Shown: one piece after another, positions 48,841 through 59,354 of the stretch
Layout of the letters: the number at the start of each line of letters is the position of its first letter
Position numbering within the stretch: position 1 is the stretch's first letter
Source: Coleofasciculaceae cyanobacterium
GTDB lineage: Bacteria > Cyanobacteriota > Cyanobacteriia > Cyanobacteriales > Xenococcaceae
DNA: 64,000 bases
NCBI GenBank assembly: GCA_036703275.1
Contig: DATNPK010000111.1
Location: forward strand, 124,001-188,000
Reading direction: 5' to 3'
Translations under genes and position numbers: made by a program
The notes under the pieces: model-generated
Told to the model about the DNA's origin: nothing
What the model saw: only the letters and a program-made list of their open reading frames with translations
Databases searched by the model: none

Positions 48841-48902
48841 GGAGAATTAGGAAGCTAAGTGCTATCCAAGTCTCTTTATGCCACCAGGCTTTCTAATTCT
48901 CC
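48841..48902 (+). terminator. Long hairpin after the RHH gene
   Basis: GGAGAATTAGGAAGC pairs with GCTTTCTAATTCTCC (one mismatch in 15) around a 32-base loop. No T run follows, so it may be an RNA-end stabiliser rather than an intrinsic terminator. Confidence 0.5.
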
Positions 48903-49111
48903 ACAAGATCCTCGTTCAAAATTCTAGACATTTTTTAACCTTCTATTTTTGAATTCAGCAATATTACCGAGTTATGATTATCCTCTATTCATTAAGTAGA
49001 AAAAGAATCTAAAATAAAAATAATCTAAGTTCCATAGTAAATTTTTAGCAACTGTACCAAGTTACTGATTTTATTACTTAATCGTAAATTTAAAAGGAGT
49101 TATTAAAACAG

Positions 49112-49468
49112 ATGACAGAAGCTACGAAAACTCGAGAAAGAGGAATTTTACTGACTCCAACAGCTTTTAAACATATTAAAATGCTGCAAGAACAACAAGG
49201 AAAGGAGCTTTGTCTGCGGGTAGGTGTTCGTCAGGGTGGATGTTCGGGAATGTCTTACATGATGGACTTTGAAGAATCAGAAAAGATTAGCGATAGCGAT
49301 GAAGTATTTGACTATGATGGGTTTCAGATTGTTTGCGATCCAAAAAGTCTTTTATATCTCTATGGTTTGGTTTTAGATTATAGCAACGCGATGATTGGTG
49401 GTGGTTTTGAATTTACCAACCCCAACGCTGCTCAAACCTGTGGCTGTGGTAAGTCATTCGGCGTATAG
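49112..49468 (+). CDS. sufA: Iron-sulfur assembly accessory protein (SufA/IscA type)
   Basis: 118 residues. The three cluster-binding cysteines are C44 ([14 protein letters not shown]), C110 and C112 ([11 protein letters not shown]). A-type carrier that receives clusters from scaffolds. GGAG lies 13 bases upstream of the ATG. A terminator follows at 49520. It complements nfu elsewhere in the window; the suf operon itself is not here. Confidence 0.92.
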   Translation: MTEATKTRERGILLTPTAFKHIKMLQEQQGKELCLRVGVRQGGCSGMSYMMDFEESEKISDSDEVFDYDGFQIVCDPKSLLYLYGLVLDYSNAMIGGGFEFTNPNAAQTCGCGKSFGV

Positions 49469-49519
49469 GAATTTTGTAGACATATCGGTAAAATTAGTCA
49501 AATTAAATATTTGCTCAAG

Positions 49520-49547
49520 ACAGACTGATTATATGAGTCTGTTTTTT
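49520..49547 (+). terminator. Rho-independent terminator after sufA
   Basis: ACAGACT and AGTCTGT pair around a nine-base loop and are followed by TTTTTATT. Confidence 0.75.
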
Positions 49548-49657
49548 ATTGCTTGAGGATGAAAAAATTGCCTTCAAATTTTTTATTATCTATATATTTT
49601 TCTTAGCTGCATTTATTTTGAAGCTAATCCAATAGTGACAATTAATAATCAACATCA

Positions 49658-50398
49658 TCAACCAAAGATCGCTTTGATGTATTCTCGACGCATTGATGAA
49701 ATTGCATCTAGGGGAATGCCTTTGGGACAGACAGCAGTGCATTCTCCGTGATTAGAACAGTCGCCAAAGCCTTCGGTTGCCATTTGTGCTGTCATATTGA
49801 GTACTCGTTGTTTACGTTCGGGATGTCCTTGAGGCAGTAATGCTAGATGGGAAACTTTAGCGGCAGTGAATAAAGATGCAGAGGCATTAGGACAAGCTGC
49901 TACGCAAGCACCACAACCAATACAGGCTGCATAATCAAAAGCGCGATCGCTATTTTCTTTAGCTACAGGTAAAGAATTGGCATCGGGTGCAGCACCAGTA
50001 CTAACAGAAATATAACCACCGGCAGCAACAATGCGATCAAATGCAGTGCGATCGACTACTAGATCTTTAATTATAGGAAAAGCTTTAGCACGCCAGGGTT
50101 CTACGGTTATTGTATCTCCATCTTTAAAACTCCTCAGGTGTAACTGACATACCGCAGTTTGTTTTTGCTCTCCATGAGCCACTCCATTAATCATCATGCC
50201 ACAAGAGCCACAAATGCCTTCACCACAGTCAACATCAAAAGCTACAGGTTCTCGACCGCTTTTGATCAACTGTTCGTTTAAAACATCCAGTAGTTCAATA
50301 AAAGACATACTAGGATGAGCATCAGATACGGTGTATTCTTCTAGTTTACCTGAACTATCAGGATTGCTTTGTCGCCAAACTCTTAAATTGATCTTCAT
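49658..50398 (-). CDS. sdhB: Succinate dehydrogenase / fumarate reductase iron-sulfur subunit
   Basis: 246 residues. Transfers electrons from the flavin subunit to quinone. 2Fe-2S ligands C58, C63, C66 and C84 ([15 protein letters not shown]) are followed by two ferredoxin-like clusters: [12 protein letters not shown] and [16 protein letters not shown]. Membrane-peripheral. The flavoprotein is not adjacent, as usual in cyanobacteria. The flanking region upstream is a short tandem repeat (50443-50486). Confidence 0.92.
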   Translation of the reverse strand: MKINLRVWRQSNPDSSGKLEEYTVSDAHPSMSFIELLDVLNEQLIKSGREPVAFDVDCGEGICGSCGMMINGVAHGEQKQTAVCQLHLRSFKDGDTITVEPWRAKAFPIIKDLVVDRTAFDRIVAAGGYISVSTGAAPDANSLPVAKENSDRAFDYAACIGCGACVAACPNASASLFTAAKVSHLALLPQGHPERKQRVLNMTAQMATEGFGDCSNHGECTAVCPKGIPLDAISSMRREYIKAIFG

Positions 50399-50442
50399 AA
50401 ATTACGTTTAATCTGCAACAGCTTTGCTGAAATTAACTTTCG

Positions 50443-50486
50443 AAGCTATTAGCTATTAGCTGTTAGCTTTTAGCTTTTAGCTTTTT
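50443..50486. repeat. Short tandem repeat
   Basis: About five successive AGCTATTAG/AGCTTTTAG units of 7-9 bases, between sdhB and the TIGR03032 remnant. Similar scattered TTAGC units occur near 41020 and 43530; no function suggested. Confidence 0.55.
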
Positions 50487-50513
50487 GACTGAACATTACT
50501 TAATTTAACAAAA

Positions 50514-51662
50514 CTAACGGATAGATAGTTTTTCTTTGGGAACATCTGCTAACGCTTCATCGGGTAAAACATAAGAAGAACCGATTAATTGTTCATCCCA
50601 ATCAACAATTTCAGGGAAGCAGATATTAGGTAAGACTTTAACCGCAAATATTTCTTGCACCGCATCTTCAAATTTTAAGCAGGCAATAGTTTGAGCCGTT
50701 TGGATATTTACTACCCAAACACCGCAAATTCTTTCATTAAGTTTTTCAGTTAGAGGAATACCGCTGAATACCGCTGTTTCTCTTGCCTGAGATAGTCCAA
50801 TAAAGGCTAGTGAACCATAAAAATCGATGCCACGGGTAAAGCCAGGCAGAGTAGTAACAGTTTGCAATTTTCCAGTAGTGCAATGACTTTGGCTTGTACC
50901 GCTTAGTTTGGTGCTAGCTTCGCGATCGCCAACGGACAAACTACCTCGTCCAGATTCTAACACCCATAGGCGATCGCCATACCAGCGAGCAGAATGAAGC
51001 ATTGATAAACCCCGACTAACAACCTCATTGCTAACTATGTCCATGACGATACCACCATTAGCTTTATTAGCTCGCCAGCCACCCATACTATCGGTTTCTC
51101 CTAGAGCAGTTACATATTTGGGCTGATGATTCACCATTGCCAAACCATTAAGATGACAACGATCTTCTGGAGTTAGTACGGTAACAAAAATAGACCGCCA
51201 TTGAGGCACAAAGCTATAGTTTTGATCCAGAGTACAAAGAGAAAAGCGAGTATTGACAAACCACAATTGCGATTTATTTGCACCGCCCCATTCCATCTCA
51301 TGAATATCAATATCTCTAATATGGGAGCGACGAGGCAGATAACAAGCATCATGTTTTCCTCTTGGCTCTAGCTTTGCTGCAACAGCAGAAACGTTATTTA
51401 ATTCTCATATCTGACTATTACAGCCAAGGGCGATTTTGTGTCGGTCTACGGCAATTCCCATTGGTTTTTGAAAGAGCCGAAAGTGGGTATTGAGCTGCTG
51501 ATCATCAGCACGTAAGATAATTACCTTCCCTGCTTGGTAAGTAGAAATTACTAAGGAAATGTTTAACTGACGCAGAATTTCAGGAAAATTATTAGTATGA
51601 ACGCTGCGCATTGGTTCATTTTGCGATGTTGCCGCTTCTTTGGCATCAGCAGATTGAGACAT
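50514..51662 (-). pseudogene. TIGR03032 family protein interrupted by TGA
   Basis: A conserved protein of unknown function, broken by one TGA at 51405-51407. The frame starts MSQSADAKEAATSQNEPMRS and reads SLVISTYQAGKVIILRADDQ up to NSQI, then TGA, then ELNNVSAVAAKLEPRGKHDA, CYLPRRSHIRDIDIHEMEWG and on to 50514 without further stops. From memory of the family the lost residue is probably Trp (TGG to TGA). Both halves are well preserved, so the change is recent, an error, or read through. About 382 codons in total. The in-frame ATG at 51689 adds nine residues. Confidence 0.75.
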
Positions 51663-51748
51663 AAAAGTTAAAAAATAGGATAGAAGCAATTAGTCATCAC
51701 TTCGATAGTTTTTATGCCACCTGCTTCAGTATTGATTGGGTTTGCGTT

Positions 51749-52264
51749 TTAAAATCTGATATAGTGCATTAGCTGTGATGTTAAGTCACTGTTGAGATTC
51801 AAGCGACGCTGTAGATCGACGATGTTTCGATAGCTACCGTATTCTTGGCGATTCTTAAAAAACTCTTGAGCTAGGTCAGAATTAATTCCAGCAATAGTAG
51901 CAATTTCAGCAACTGAAGCAGTGTTAAGATTTGTTTTTTCTGGACTGAGAGGACTAAGACGATCGTAATAGGCAAAAGCCAATATAGGTTCTAAAGCTCT
52001 CAAACGCTGTGTAGGAACACTAATAGCAGCAGCAACATCCTCAAGACAAACAAGCTGCACTCCCATTGTGACTAATTCTACTAACGATCGCGCCTGATGA
52101 ATCGACAATCCTGGTAACCTCAGCCAATCATCAACCGTCGCTTGATTAACATCTATTTTAATTCCCAATTCAGCCGCGATCGCAATTTCTCGTAATGATT
52201 GAAAACGATAGTAAGGATCGTTAGCTATTTTATGTCTAATGCCAATTTGAGATAGTTCAAACAT
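51749..52264 (-). CDS. Helix-hairpin-helix protein (ComEA-like domains)
   Basis: 171 residues with tandem helix-hairpin-helix units: LRLPGLSIHQARSLVELV, then KTNLNTASVAEIATIAGI and NSDLAQEFFKNRQEYGSY. No signal or membrane segment, so it is not a competence pilin-type ComEA. Probably a nucleic-acid-binding protein; partner unknown. It runs in series with the TM2 gene upstream. Confidence 0.78.
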   Translation of the reverse strand: MFELSQIGIRHKIANDPYYRFQSLREIAIAAELGIKIDVNQATVDDWLRLPGLSIHQARSLVELVTMGVQLVCLEDVAAAISVPTQRLRALEPILAFAYYDRLSPLSPEKTNLNTASVAEIATIAGINSDLAQEFFKNRQEYGSYRNIVDLQRRLNLNSDLTSQLMHYIRF

Positions 52265-52293
52265 AGAATTAATAGTTTTTAATTGTCTATTGT

Positions 52294-52686
52294 TTAGGCA
52301 ATATGCTCTAATAGCTGACGGCGCTTCTGCTCAAATTCATATTCGGTGAGTAAGCCATCTTCACGCAGGCGATCTAGTTCTCGCAGGGCTTCAGCGATCG
52401 CCTTTACCTGAGGTGAGGTGTTAAGATTTAGATTGTACTGGCTATGACCATTAAATTGACGCTCAAATTGTTCGAGATCTTGAACCAGATACCATACGGC
52501 GTCAACGGCAGCAGCAATGCGAGATATGGGCGTAGACCATAAAAGAAGATAAATAATTCCCCAGACTGGCTGACCTAAATATAGCTTATGGAGTCCTACG
52601 ATCGGTGTAACTGTACCTAGCAAAGCTAACGCTACCGCAATACGTCGATTCTTATAATATTTGAAAAATTTATCCAGCACTAACAT
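52294..52686 (-). CDS. TM2/NINE plus SHOCT small membrane protein
   Basis: 130 residues. Two membrane helices (about 14-35 and 41-62) with GLHKLYLGQPVWGI, the TM2 (NINE) signature. A coiled part leads to RELDRLREDGLLTEYEFEQK, a SHOCT motif. Function unknown. Close to the HhH gene (29 bases) on the same strand. Confidence 0.82.
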   Translation of the reverse strand: MLVLDKFFKYYKNRRIAVALALLGTVTPIVGLHKLYLGQPVWGIIYLLLWSTPISRIAAAVDAVWYLVQDLEQFERQFNGHSQYNLNLNTSPQVKAIAEALRELDRLREDGLLTEYEFEQKRRQLLEHIA

Positions 52687-52771
52687 TTAAAACCTGACTA
52701 AGCTTGAGAATTGAATTTACTTTAGCTTATTTTTTTTGGATGTATGGCAAATGATTGAGGTTAATTATTAA

Positions 52772-52800
52772 AAATAAAAAAGCTTAGTTTAACTAAGCTT
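52772..52800 (-). terminator. Rho-independent terminator after metK
   Basis: Perfect palindrome AAGCTTAGTT-T-AACTAAGCTT; on the minus strand it is followed by TTTTTATTTT. It lies 46 bases past the metK stop. Confidence 0.83.
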
Positions 52801-52845
52801 CATAAAAAATATTAAATTGCTCGCTCAATCTGATAAATTAAGTTA

Positions 52846-54099
52846 TCAAGCTGCGCTTTTTGATAACAAATACTCTTTCAATAGCTGCGCTTTATCAGTT
52901 TTTTCCCAAGATAAATCAAGATCGGTTCTACCAAAATGTCCATAAGCAGCTACATCTTGATAAAAACGACCACCTCTTTCTTGAGGTAAATTACGTAAGT
53001 TGAGAGTTTGAATAATCCCCGCTGGTCGTAACTCAAAGTGTTGTTTAACTAGCTCTAAAAGCTTTTCTTCCGTAACTTTAGCAGTACCAAACGTTTCGAT
53101 AAAGATACTAACCGGTCTGGCAACACCAATAGCATAACTAACCTGTACTTCGCATTTATCGGCTAAACCTGCTGCCACAATGTTATTAGCGACATAGCGA
53201 CAAGCATAAGAAGCACTGCGATCTACTTTTGTGGGATCTTTGCCTGAAAAAGCACCGCCACCATGACGAGAGTAACCACCATAAGTATCAACAATAATTT
53301 TGCGACCTGTCAGTCCAGAATCACCTTGAGGACCGCCAACTACAAATTTACCTGTAGGATTGACTAAAAAACGAGTGTTGTCGTTAGGTTTTAATTTTAA
53401 ATCAGCAAATACAGGCTGAATTACGGCAGACCATAAGTCATCTTTGATTTTCTTTTGAACATCACTACCTTCGGATATATCACCAATAGTTTCGGTGTGC
53501 TGAGTAGAAACAAGTATGGTATCGATTCCGACAGGTTTCCCGTCTTCATATTGAACTGAAATTTGAGTTTTACCGTCAGGACGTAGATAAGATAGTTCAC
53601 CCTGTTTACGTACCTCTGCCAAACGTCGAGACACGCCATGAGCTAAGCTAATCGGCATAGGCATCAATTCAGGGGTTTCATTACAAGCATAGCCAAACAT
53701 TAGTCCTTGGTCGCCTGCGCCAATTTCATCCAGTTCACTGTCACTTAGATTTTCACGCTGCTCTTGAGCAGAGGTTACACCTTGTGCAATGTCTGGTGAT
53801 TGTTCATCCAGAGCAATTAATACTGAACAGCTATTAGCTGAAAATCCATTTTCTGCATGAGTATAGCCAATTTCGGCAATTTTGTTTCTAACTAAATCTA
53901 CATAGTTTACTTGAGCTTTAGTCGTAATTTCTCCTGTAACCAAGACTAAGCCAGTGTTAACAACTACTTCTGCTGCTACACGACTGGCGGGATCTTGAGA
54001 TAATATGGCATCTAAAATAGTATCAGAAATTTGATCGCAAATTTTATCTGGATGACCTTCTGTGACTGATTCGGAGGTAAATAGATAATTATTAGACAA
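52846..54099 (-). CDS. metK: S-adenosylmethionine synthetase
   Basis: 417 residues. Makes SAM from ATP and methionine. [19 protein letters not shown] near the N-terminus supplies the catalytic His and Asp. [12 protein letters not shown] and [15 protein letters not shown] are the ATP/phosphate loops. Length slightly above the bacterial norm (about 385-400), as in other cyanobacteria. An intrinsic terminator follows. A HAD-family gene and rpsA lie upstream on the same strand. Confidence 0.96.
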   Translation of the reverse strand: MSNNYLFTSESVTEGHPDKICDQISDTILDAILSQDPASRVAAEVVVNTGLVLVTGEITTKAQVNYVDLVRNKIAEIGYTHAENGFSANSCSVLIALDEQSPDIAQGVTSAQEQRENLSDSELDEIGAGDQGLMFGYACNETPELMPMPISLAHGVSRRLAEVRKQGELSYLRPDGKTQISVQYEDGKPVGIDTILVSTQHTETIGDISEGSDVQKKIKDDLWSAVIQPVFADLKLKPNDNTRFLVNPTGKFVVGGPQGDSGLTGRKIIVDTYGGYSRHGGGAFSGKDPTKVDRSASYACRYVANNIVAAGLADKCEVQVSYAIGVARPVSIFIETFGTAKVTEEKLLELVKQHFELRPAGIIQTLNLRNLPQERGGRFYQDVAAYGHFGRTDLDLSWEKTDKAQLLKEYLLSKSAA

Positions 54100-54191
54100 T
54101 TCGTAATCCTCTATGAATTATTGTTACTTGACGTGGTATATCAACCTAAATACTCAACTATTAAAAAATATAATACAGGTTTCTTCAAAAA

Positions 54192-54932
54192 TTACAAAGT
54201 TTGAATTTCTAACAGGCTATTAATCTGTACATCTGCCATGGGAAGTTGGTAATTTTGGTAACGACAAATGCCAATTTTTCCAGCTGCTTTAGCATTCTTT
54301 GCCATCATCATGTCTCCAACAGCATCCCCTACCATTAAGGTTTGCTCAGCTAAAACGCCTAAACTTTGGCAAGCTTGCCAGAAAAGCCGTGGATCTGGTT
54401 TGGTAATTTCATTATCTACTCCTATACATAACTGTATATAGTCTTGTAATTGGTGACTAGCCATAAATTTCTTGACTTCCTCTGTAGAGTCAGCTGAGAG
54501 AATGCCTATTTTTAAACCTGCACTAGTTAAAGATTGAAAAGTATCTCTAACATCAGGAAATAAGGGAGCTGATTCTGAAGTTTTGGTTAAATATTTTGAT
54601 TCAGATATCTCTGTAAAAGCTGACTGGGCAATTTTTCTGGCTTCATGCCAGCTTCTTCCAGTTTCGGCGATATAGGCAGCAGCAGCAATTTCGTTTTCAT
54701 AGCGACTACCCACTGCCATTAAACCTTGAGGATCTAAGATATTATCTAAAATACCAAATGCCATCATCAAAGGTTCTCCTACTCCTGGAATTTGAGCATC
54801 AATCAAACGCGCTCTTTCTGTACCTACTTCTCGCCAAAATGCCAAAGAGTTTTCTAAAGTACCATCCTTATCAAAGATAACGGCAGCTATATTATTAAAC
54901 TTTAAGTCTTGACAGCCGATCTCGATCGACAA
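54192..54932 (-). CDS. HAD-family phosphatase (phosphoglycolate phosphatase-like)
   Basis: 246 residues. Nucleophile D21 with D23 in VIFDKDGTLENS, KIGILSADSTEE (second motif) and KPDPRLF plus LMVGDAVGDMMMAKNAKAAG (third and fourth). The helical cap is of the C1 type. Substrate unknown; phosphoglycolate is only the family default. It sits between rpsA and metK, with a terminator at 54954-54980 separating it from rpsA. Confidence 0.86.
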   Translation of the reverse strand: MSIEIGCQDLKFNNIAAVIFDKDGTLENSLAFWREVGTERARLIDAQIPGVGEPLMMAFGILDNILDPQGLMAVGSRYENEIAAAAYIAETGRSWHEARKIAQSAFTEISESKYLTKTSESAPLFPDVRDTFQSLTSAGLKIGILSADSTEEVKKFMASHQLQDYIQLCIGVDNEITKPDPRLFWQACQSLGVLAEQTLMVGDAVGDMMMAKNAKAAGKIGICRYQNYQLPMADVQINSLLEIQTL

Positions 54933-54953
54933 TTTTTTTCTCCAATTAATTAA

Positions 54954-54980
54954 TAAAAAAAAGAGAGGAAATTTCCTCTC
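54954..54980 (-). terminator. Rho-independent terminator after rpsA
   Basis: GAGAGGAAA pairs with TTTCCTCTC; the minus strand continues into an eight-base T run. Located 34 bases past the rpsA stop and just before the HAD gene. Confidence 0.82.
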
Positions 54981-55013
54981 CTAACATTTAATTCAAACAG
55001 AATGTAATTAAAA

Positions 55014-56063
55014 TTACTCTTCTGTTCCTGCGGCTACCATTTCTCCTTCTAAATCTTCAGTAGAATCTTCGACAATTGTTTCTGTCGCTACTTCCTCAGC
55101 CACATCCTGATCGGCCACTGGTTCGTCAGACGCAACTGCTTCTTCCAAAGTAATTCCTTCAGCTTCGGCTAGGAGTTTCTGACGATATTTTTCGGCCATT
55201 TCTTCGGCTTTCTCGAAGACTATTTCACGATTTTTGAGCATATCACCTGGTTCTGGTTCTAGCTGCTTGGTCGATAGAGATATACGACCTCTTTCTGCAT
55301 CAAGGTCAATAATCATTACCTTGAGTTCATCATTTACTCCAAAAACGCTATGAGGAGTATCAATATGATCGTGAGATATCTCGGAAATGTGAAGCAATCC
55401 GCTTACTCCACCGATATCAATAAATGCACCATAAGGTTTGATACCGCGTACAGAACCTCTGACAACTTGACCCACTTCTAAACCATTCATCTTGCGCTCT
55501 ACCAAGGCACGACGATGACTTAAAACAAGGCGGTTGCGTTCTTCATCAACTTCCAAAAATTTTAAGGGTAAATCTTCCCCCACCAAATCCTCTTTTGCTT
55601 CTCTAGCACTAATATGAGAACCAGGAATAAAACCACGCAATCCTTCAATTCTGACTAATGCACCACCACGATTAGTAGCAAAAACATTAGAACGAACTGT
55701 GGCATCTTCTTGCTGAAGCTGTCTGACACGCTCCCAGGCACGCATATATTCAATGCGTCTAATAGAAAGAGTTAGCTGTCCGTCTTCATTCTCGTCAGTT
55801 AGAATAAAAAACTCTCTTGTCTCGTCTGCCTGAAGAACTTCGCTAGGATTATCAACTCGATTAATCGACATCTCCTGAATGGGTATATAAGCAGCCGTTT
55901 TAGCACCAATGTCAATTAAAGCTCCCCTTGGTTCCATACTAAAAACAGTTCCTGCTACTATATCTCCAGGGCTGAAGTGATAGTCATATTTGTCCAGGAG
56001 AGCAGCGAAATCTTCGTGAGTAAAACCAATATCTTTAGTGCTGTTTGCTTGCTGATTGACCAT
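55014..56063 (-). CDS. rpsA: 30S ribosomal protein S1
   Basis: 349 residues, the three-domain cyanobacterial and plastid form rather than the six-domain enteric type. S1 repeats are at about 31-101 (GDIVAGTVFSMEPRGALIDI), 119-186 (TVRSNVFATNRGGALVRIEG) and 200-268 (VVRGSVRGIKPYGAFIDIGG). The C-terminal 60 residues are acidic and variable. Binds mRNA on the 30S subunit. nrdR and psbT-psbB lie upstream in the same direction. Confidence 0.95.
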   Translation of the reverse strand: MVNQQANSTKDIGFTHEDFAALLDKYDYHFSPGDIVAGTVFSMEPRGALIDIGAKTAAYIPIQEMSINRVDNPSEVLQADETREFFILTDENEDGQLTLSIRRIEYMRAWERVRQLQQEDATVRSNVFATNRGGALVRIEGLRGFIPGSHISAREAKEDLVGEDLPLKFLEVDEERNRLVLSHRRALVERKMNGLEVGQVVRGSVRGIKPYGAFIDIGGVSGLLHISEISHDHIDTPHSVFGVNDELKVMIIDLDAERGRISLSTKQLEPEPGDMLKNREIVFEKAEEMAEKYRQKLLAEAEGITLEEAVASDEPVADQDVAEEVATETIVEDSTEDLEGEMVAAGTEE

Positions 56064-56558
56064 ATGGGTTAGATGTCCTTGTTTATTTCCTTACTTTTTT
56101 GATTGGATGAGCCTCCTGCTTGATGTACACTCACCTACTTATCGTGCAGCCTACACCTAAATTTACCAATTAACTGCTAGAGTCGGCTTTGTCGTTTGCA
56201 GAGCCAAATCGCTTGAGTCGATGCGCTTGATACAAGCCTTGGTGTTGAGCTAGAGGATACAAAGTACCTCCACAGAACGCTTTGCGAAAAAACGTTTTTA
56301 TCTGTTGGCAAGATAGCATTATACCATTGTAACTTTTTATTGGAGTAAGGGTAACTTTTTTTGGGTTTTTAGCCGTTGAGAAATTTTTCTAAAATTTAAT
56401 CAAATTTGATTATCCAAAAAGACTTAAGTTTGGTTTTAACCTAAGAGTAAATAATCAGTTCAAAAATTAATTAATCAAAAAAATAGGCGATCGCTTTATG
56501 ATTAGCCTTACAAGATAAATTTACGCTACTATAACAATGGAACTTAGCAAATAGAAGT
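56064..56558. other. Long leader upstream of rpsA
   Basis: 495 bases without a gene between nrdR and rpsA. It probably includes the rpsA promoter and a long 5' leader; AGGAGG occurs at about 56108-56113 on the minus strand. Several stem-capable segments (GGCTTTG/CAGAGCC near 56180-56205) could form an autoregulatory structure, as S1 mRNAs often do. That is speculation. Confidence 0.4.
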
Positions 56559-57089
56559 TTAAGAAACATAGTCGGCAATTGCGCTTGAAGAATTTGCACT
56601 TGGATTTTGCCAAGCTTGAAAATCAGAATTCTGAGAATTTTCGTTTTGAAGATGATTTAAAGTTTCAACAAAATCTTTGATTCCCTGAAACTTTCTGTAT
56701 ACAGAGGCAAAACGGATGTATGCCACTTCATTTTCGTAACGCAGATTTTGTAAAACTAGTTCTCCAATATCACTACTACTAAACTCATTGCCTGAATTTT
56801 GTTGTAAATTGGCTTCAATACTGTCAACAATAGCTTCCGCTTTTTGATAAGACATTTTAGTTTTTTCGCCAGCTCGTAATATTCCTCGGAGCAATTTGGC
56901 GCGATCAAAAGATTCTCGACTGCTATCCCTTTTAATTACTGTAATGGGAACTAACTCAATGCGCTCGTAAGTTGTAAAACGTTGTTTACAATCGAGGCAT
57001 TCCCTTCGACGTCGAATACTTTGACCACTCTCTGTAGACCGAGACTCTAATACTCTGCTTTCCGTATGTTGACAATTAGGACAGTGCAT
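56559..57089 (-). CDS. nrdR: Transcriptional repressor NrdR
   Basis: 176 residues. N-terminal zinc ribbon (C3, C6, C31, C34 in MHCPNCQH and [12 protein letters not shown]) and ATP-cone domain ([20 protein letters not shown]). It represses ribonucleotide reductase genes when dATP is high. The last 25 residues are variable. It lies immediately downstream of psbT, an arrangement I recall from other cyanobacteria. Confidence 0.94.
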   Translation of the reverse strand: MHCPNCQHTESRVLESRSTESGQSIRRRRECLDCKQRFTTYERIELVPITVIKRDSSRESFDRAKLLRGILRAGEKTKMSYQKAEAIVDSIEANLQQNSGNEFSSSDIGELVLQNLRYENEVAYIRFASVYRKFQGIKDFVETLNHLQNENSQNSDFQAWQNPSANSSSAIADYVS

Positions 57090-57251
57090 TAATTCTAAAA
57101 AGGATGCTTAATTATGTTTGCTATAAATTGTTTATATAAACAACAAATCTGAGCCGTTTTCTTTAATCATAGTCCGTTACGCAATGGACAATAACTAAAA
57201 AAGACTCAGAAATGAAGAGTTCTTAAAAATACTTAACTTTAACTGGCTGAT

Positions 57252-57347
57252 TTATTTTTCAATACGGGGTGGTTCACGAAAAGCGATCGCAAAAAAGAGA
57301 ACTGAAATTGCCATAGCCAAAACCAAAATGTATGCAACAGCTTCCAT
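57252..57347 (-). CDS. psbT: Photosystem II protein PsbT
   Basis: 31 residues, MEAVAYILVLAMAISVLFFA followed by IAFREPPRIEK. A single membrane helix, 5 kDa subunit located at the PSII dimer interface near the QA side, with the usual end FREPPRI. It is 162 bases downstream of psbB on the same strand, as in cyanobacteria and plastids. Too short for usual ORF cut-offs. Confidence 0.94.
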   Translation of the reverse strand: MEAVAYILVLAMAISVLFFAIAFREPPRIEK

Positions 57348-57434
57348 AATTAAATTCCTAAAGTGTCTTTACTAGTTATTTTACCAACAAAATAACTGAA
57401 GTTAGAGTTTTTCAATCAATTGATTGGATTTATG

Positions 57435-57481
57435 TTGGGAAGACATCCAAATTAAATATATTTTAAATATTGTCTTCCCAA
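57435..57481 (-). terminator. Hairpin between psbB and psbT
   Basis: TTGGGAAGACA pairs perfectly with TGTCTTCCCAA (11 pairs) around a 25-base AT-rich loop. No T run follows on the minus strand, so it may reduce read-through or protect the psbB mRNA end instead of fully terminating. Confidence 0.5.
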
Positions 57482-57509
57482 CCATGCTAGACCTTAAAAC
57501 AGCTAAGTG

Positions 57510-59042
57510 TTATGCTTCTTTGGCAGCACGAGTAGATTTATCACCCACTTTCTGGTAAAAGCCCCATTCTACCTGTTCTTCTTCTAGCTCGGGGTCAACG
57601 CCAGCAAATACGTCTCGGTATAATGTACGAGAACCATGCCAAATATGACCAAAGAAAAAGAATAGAGCAAATACAGCATGACCGAAGGTAAACCAACCAC
57701 GCGGGCTAGTACGGAATACACCGTCAGACCCTAAAGTCTCGGTATCAAAATCAAAGGCTTCTCCCAGTTGAGCTTTACGTGCATATTTCTTTACGGTAGA
57801 TGGATTATCAAAGGTTTGACCATTTAATGCACCACCATAAAAGGAAACGCTAACGCCACTTTGCTCAACACTAAGCTTAGACTCTGCACGACGGAAAGGA
57901 ATGTCCGCTCTAACTACACCATCAGCATCGGTCAAAATAACTGGGAATGTTTCAAAGAAATTAGGCATACGACGAACTTCTAATTCGCGTCCTTCAGCAT
58001 CAGTAAATACTGCGTGTCCTAACCAATCTTGAGCAATACCATCGCCACTGTCCATAGAACCTGTACGGAACAACCCACCTTTAGCGGGACTGTTGCCTAC
58101 ATAGTCATAAAATGCTAATTTTTCAGGAATTGTCGACCATGCTTGAGCTTGAGTTAAACCATCGTCCATTGCAGTTTCAACACGACGCTGGATCTCTTGC
58201 TTGAAGTAACCTTGATCCCACTGATAACGCGTAGGACCGAACAATTCGATGGGAGTAGTAGCATTACCGTACCACATAGTTCCTGTAACTACGAAAGCTG
58301 CAAAAAATACTGCGGCAATACTACTAGAAAGAACTGTTTCAATGTTACCCATTCTCAGAGCTTTGTAAAGTCTCTCAGGCGGACGAACACTGAGGTGGAA
58401 CAAACCTGCAATAATGCCTACAACACCAGCAGCAATATGGTGAGCCACAACACCCCCAGGATTAAAGGGATTAAACCCACCAGGGCCCCATTCTGGAGCT
58501 ACTCCCTGGACGTGACCAGTCAACCCGAAGCCATCTGAGACCCACATTCCAGGACCCCACAAGCCAGTAAGGTGGAATGCGCCAAAACCAAAACAAAGTA
58601 GACCAGATAAAAATAAATGAATACCAAACATTTTTGGTAAATCTAAAGCTGGCTGACCAGTACGGGAATCGATGAATAATTCTAAATCCCAATATACCCA
58701 GTGCCATACTGCTGCGAGAAACAGTAAACCAGAAAGAACGATGTGCGCGATCGCCACACCTTCAAAAGACCAAAACCCAGCGCTGGCCCCAGTTTCACCA
58801 GTAACACTCCAGCCACCCCAAGATGTGTCTACACCCAAACGAGCCATAAAAGGTAGTACATACATACCTTGTCGCCACATAGGATTTAGGACAGCATCAC
58901 TAGGGTCAAAAGTTGCCAGCTCAAATAGAGCCATAGAACCCGCCCAACCTGCTACCAAAGCAGTGTGCATTAAATGGACTGAGATTAGTCTTCCTGGATC
59001 GTTCAGGACGACTGTGTGAACTCGATACCAAGGTAGTCCCAT
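57510..59042 (-). CDS. psbB: Photosystem II chlorophyll-binding protein CP47
   Basis: 510 residues, the normal length. Six membrane helices with chlorophyll-ligand histidines ([53 protein letters not shown]) and the large lumenal loop between helices 5 and 6 (about 255-445). Starts [18 protein letters not shown] as in all species. Inner antenna of PSII. Followed by psbT. Confidence 0.98.
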   Translation of the reverse strand: MGLPWYRVHTVVLNDPGRLISVHLMHTALVAGWAGSMALFELATFDPSDAVLNPMWRQGMYVLPFMARLGVDTSWGGWSVTGETGASAGFWSFEGVAIAHIVLSGLLFLAAVWHWVYWDLELFIDSRTGQPALDLPKMFGIHLFLSGLLCFGFGAFHLTGLWGPGMWVSDGFGLTGHVQGVAPEWGPGGFNPFNPGGVVAHHIAAGVVGIIAGLFHLSVRPPERLYKALRMGNIETVLSSSIAAVFFAAFVVTGTMWYGNATTPIELFGPTRYQWDQGYFKQEIQRRVETAMDDGLTQAQAWSTIPEKLAFYDYVGNSPAKGGLFRTGSMDSGDGIAQDWLGHAVFTDAEGRELEVRRMPNFFETFPVILTDADGVVRADIPFRRAESKLSVEQSGVSVSFYGGALNGQTFDNPSTVKKYARKAQLGEAFDFDTETLGSDGVFRTSPRGWFTFGHAVFALFFFFGHIWHGSRTLYRDVFAGVDPELEEEQVEWGFYQKVGDKSTRAAKEA

Positions 59043-59354
59043 AGACTACGCTCCTCCTATCAATTAAATAATTTGTTTAGTATGACCAGATAACACTGGC
59101 TAACTCCAACGTTACTATTAAAATAATAATGCCAAAGCTGACTATTATTTTGTCATCTGTATTTATGCTGCAAGCCTTGTCGTTACCCCAAAAATTCTGG
59201 TATGGTCGACAAAAAATGGGCTTATTCAAGGATGACTTGAAATTACTATTATTTAAAGAAGTGTAACTATTGTTAGAACCTATTGCAAGATTTATCGACT
59301 ATTATCCATAAAAGTTAAGTTATGTAACAAAAATAGTAAAAAATTAATCTGTAC
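59043..59354. other. psbB promoter region
   Basis: No gene. On the minus strand GTTACATAACTTAACTTTT (about 59311-59329) has one good half of the RpaB-type high-light element (G/T)TTACA(T/A)(T/A); the second half is poor. Treat as a weak candidate. Confidence 0.3.

Noticed and set aside
50443-50486. Tandem repeat considered as CRISPR
   Set aside because: Units are 7-9 bases with no spacers; no cas genes in the window.
58197-59019. Frames on both strands inside psbB
   Set aside because: Shadows of the CP47 gene, with no protein-like signature.
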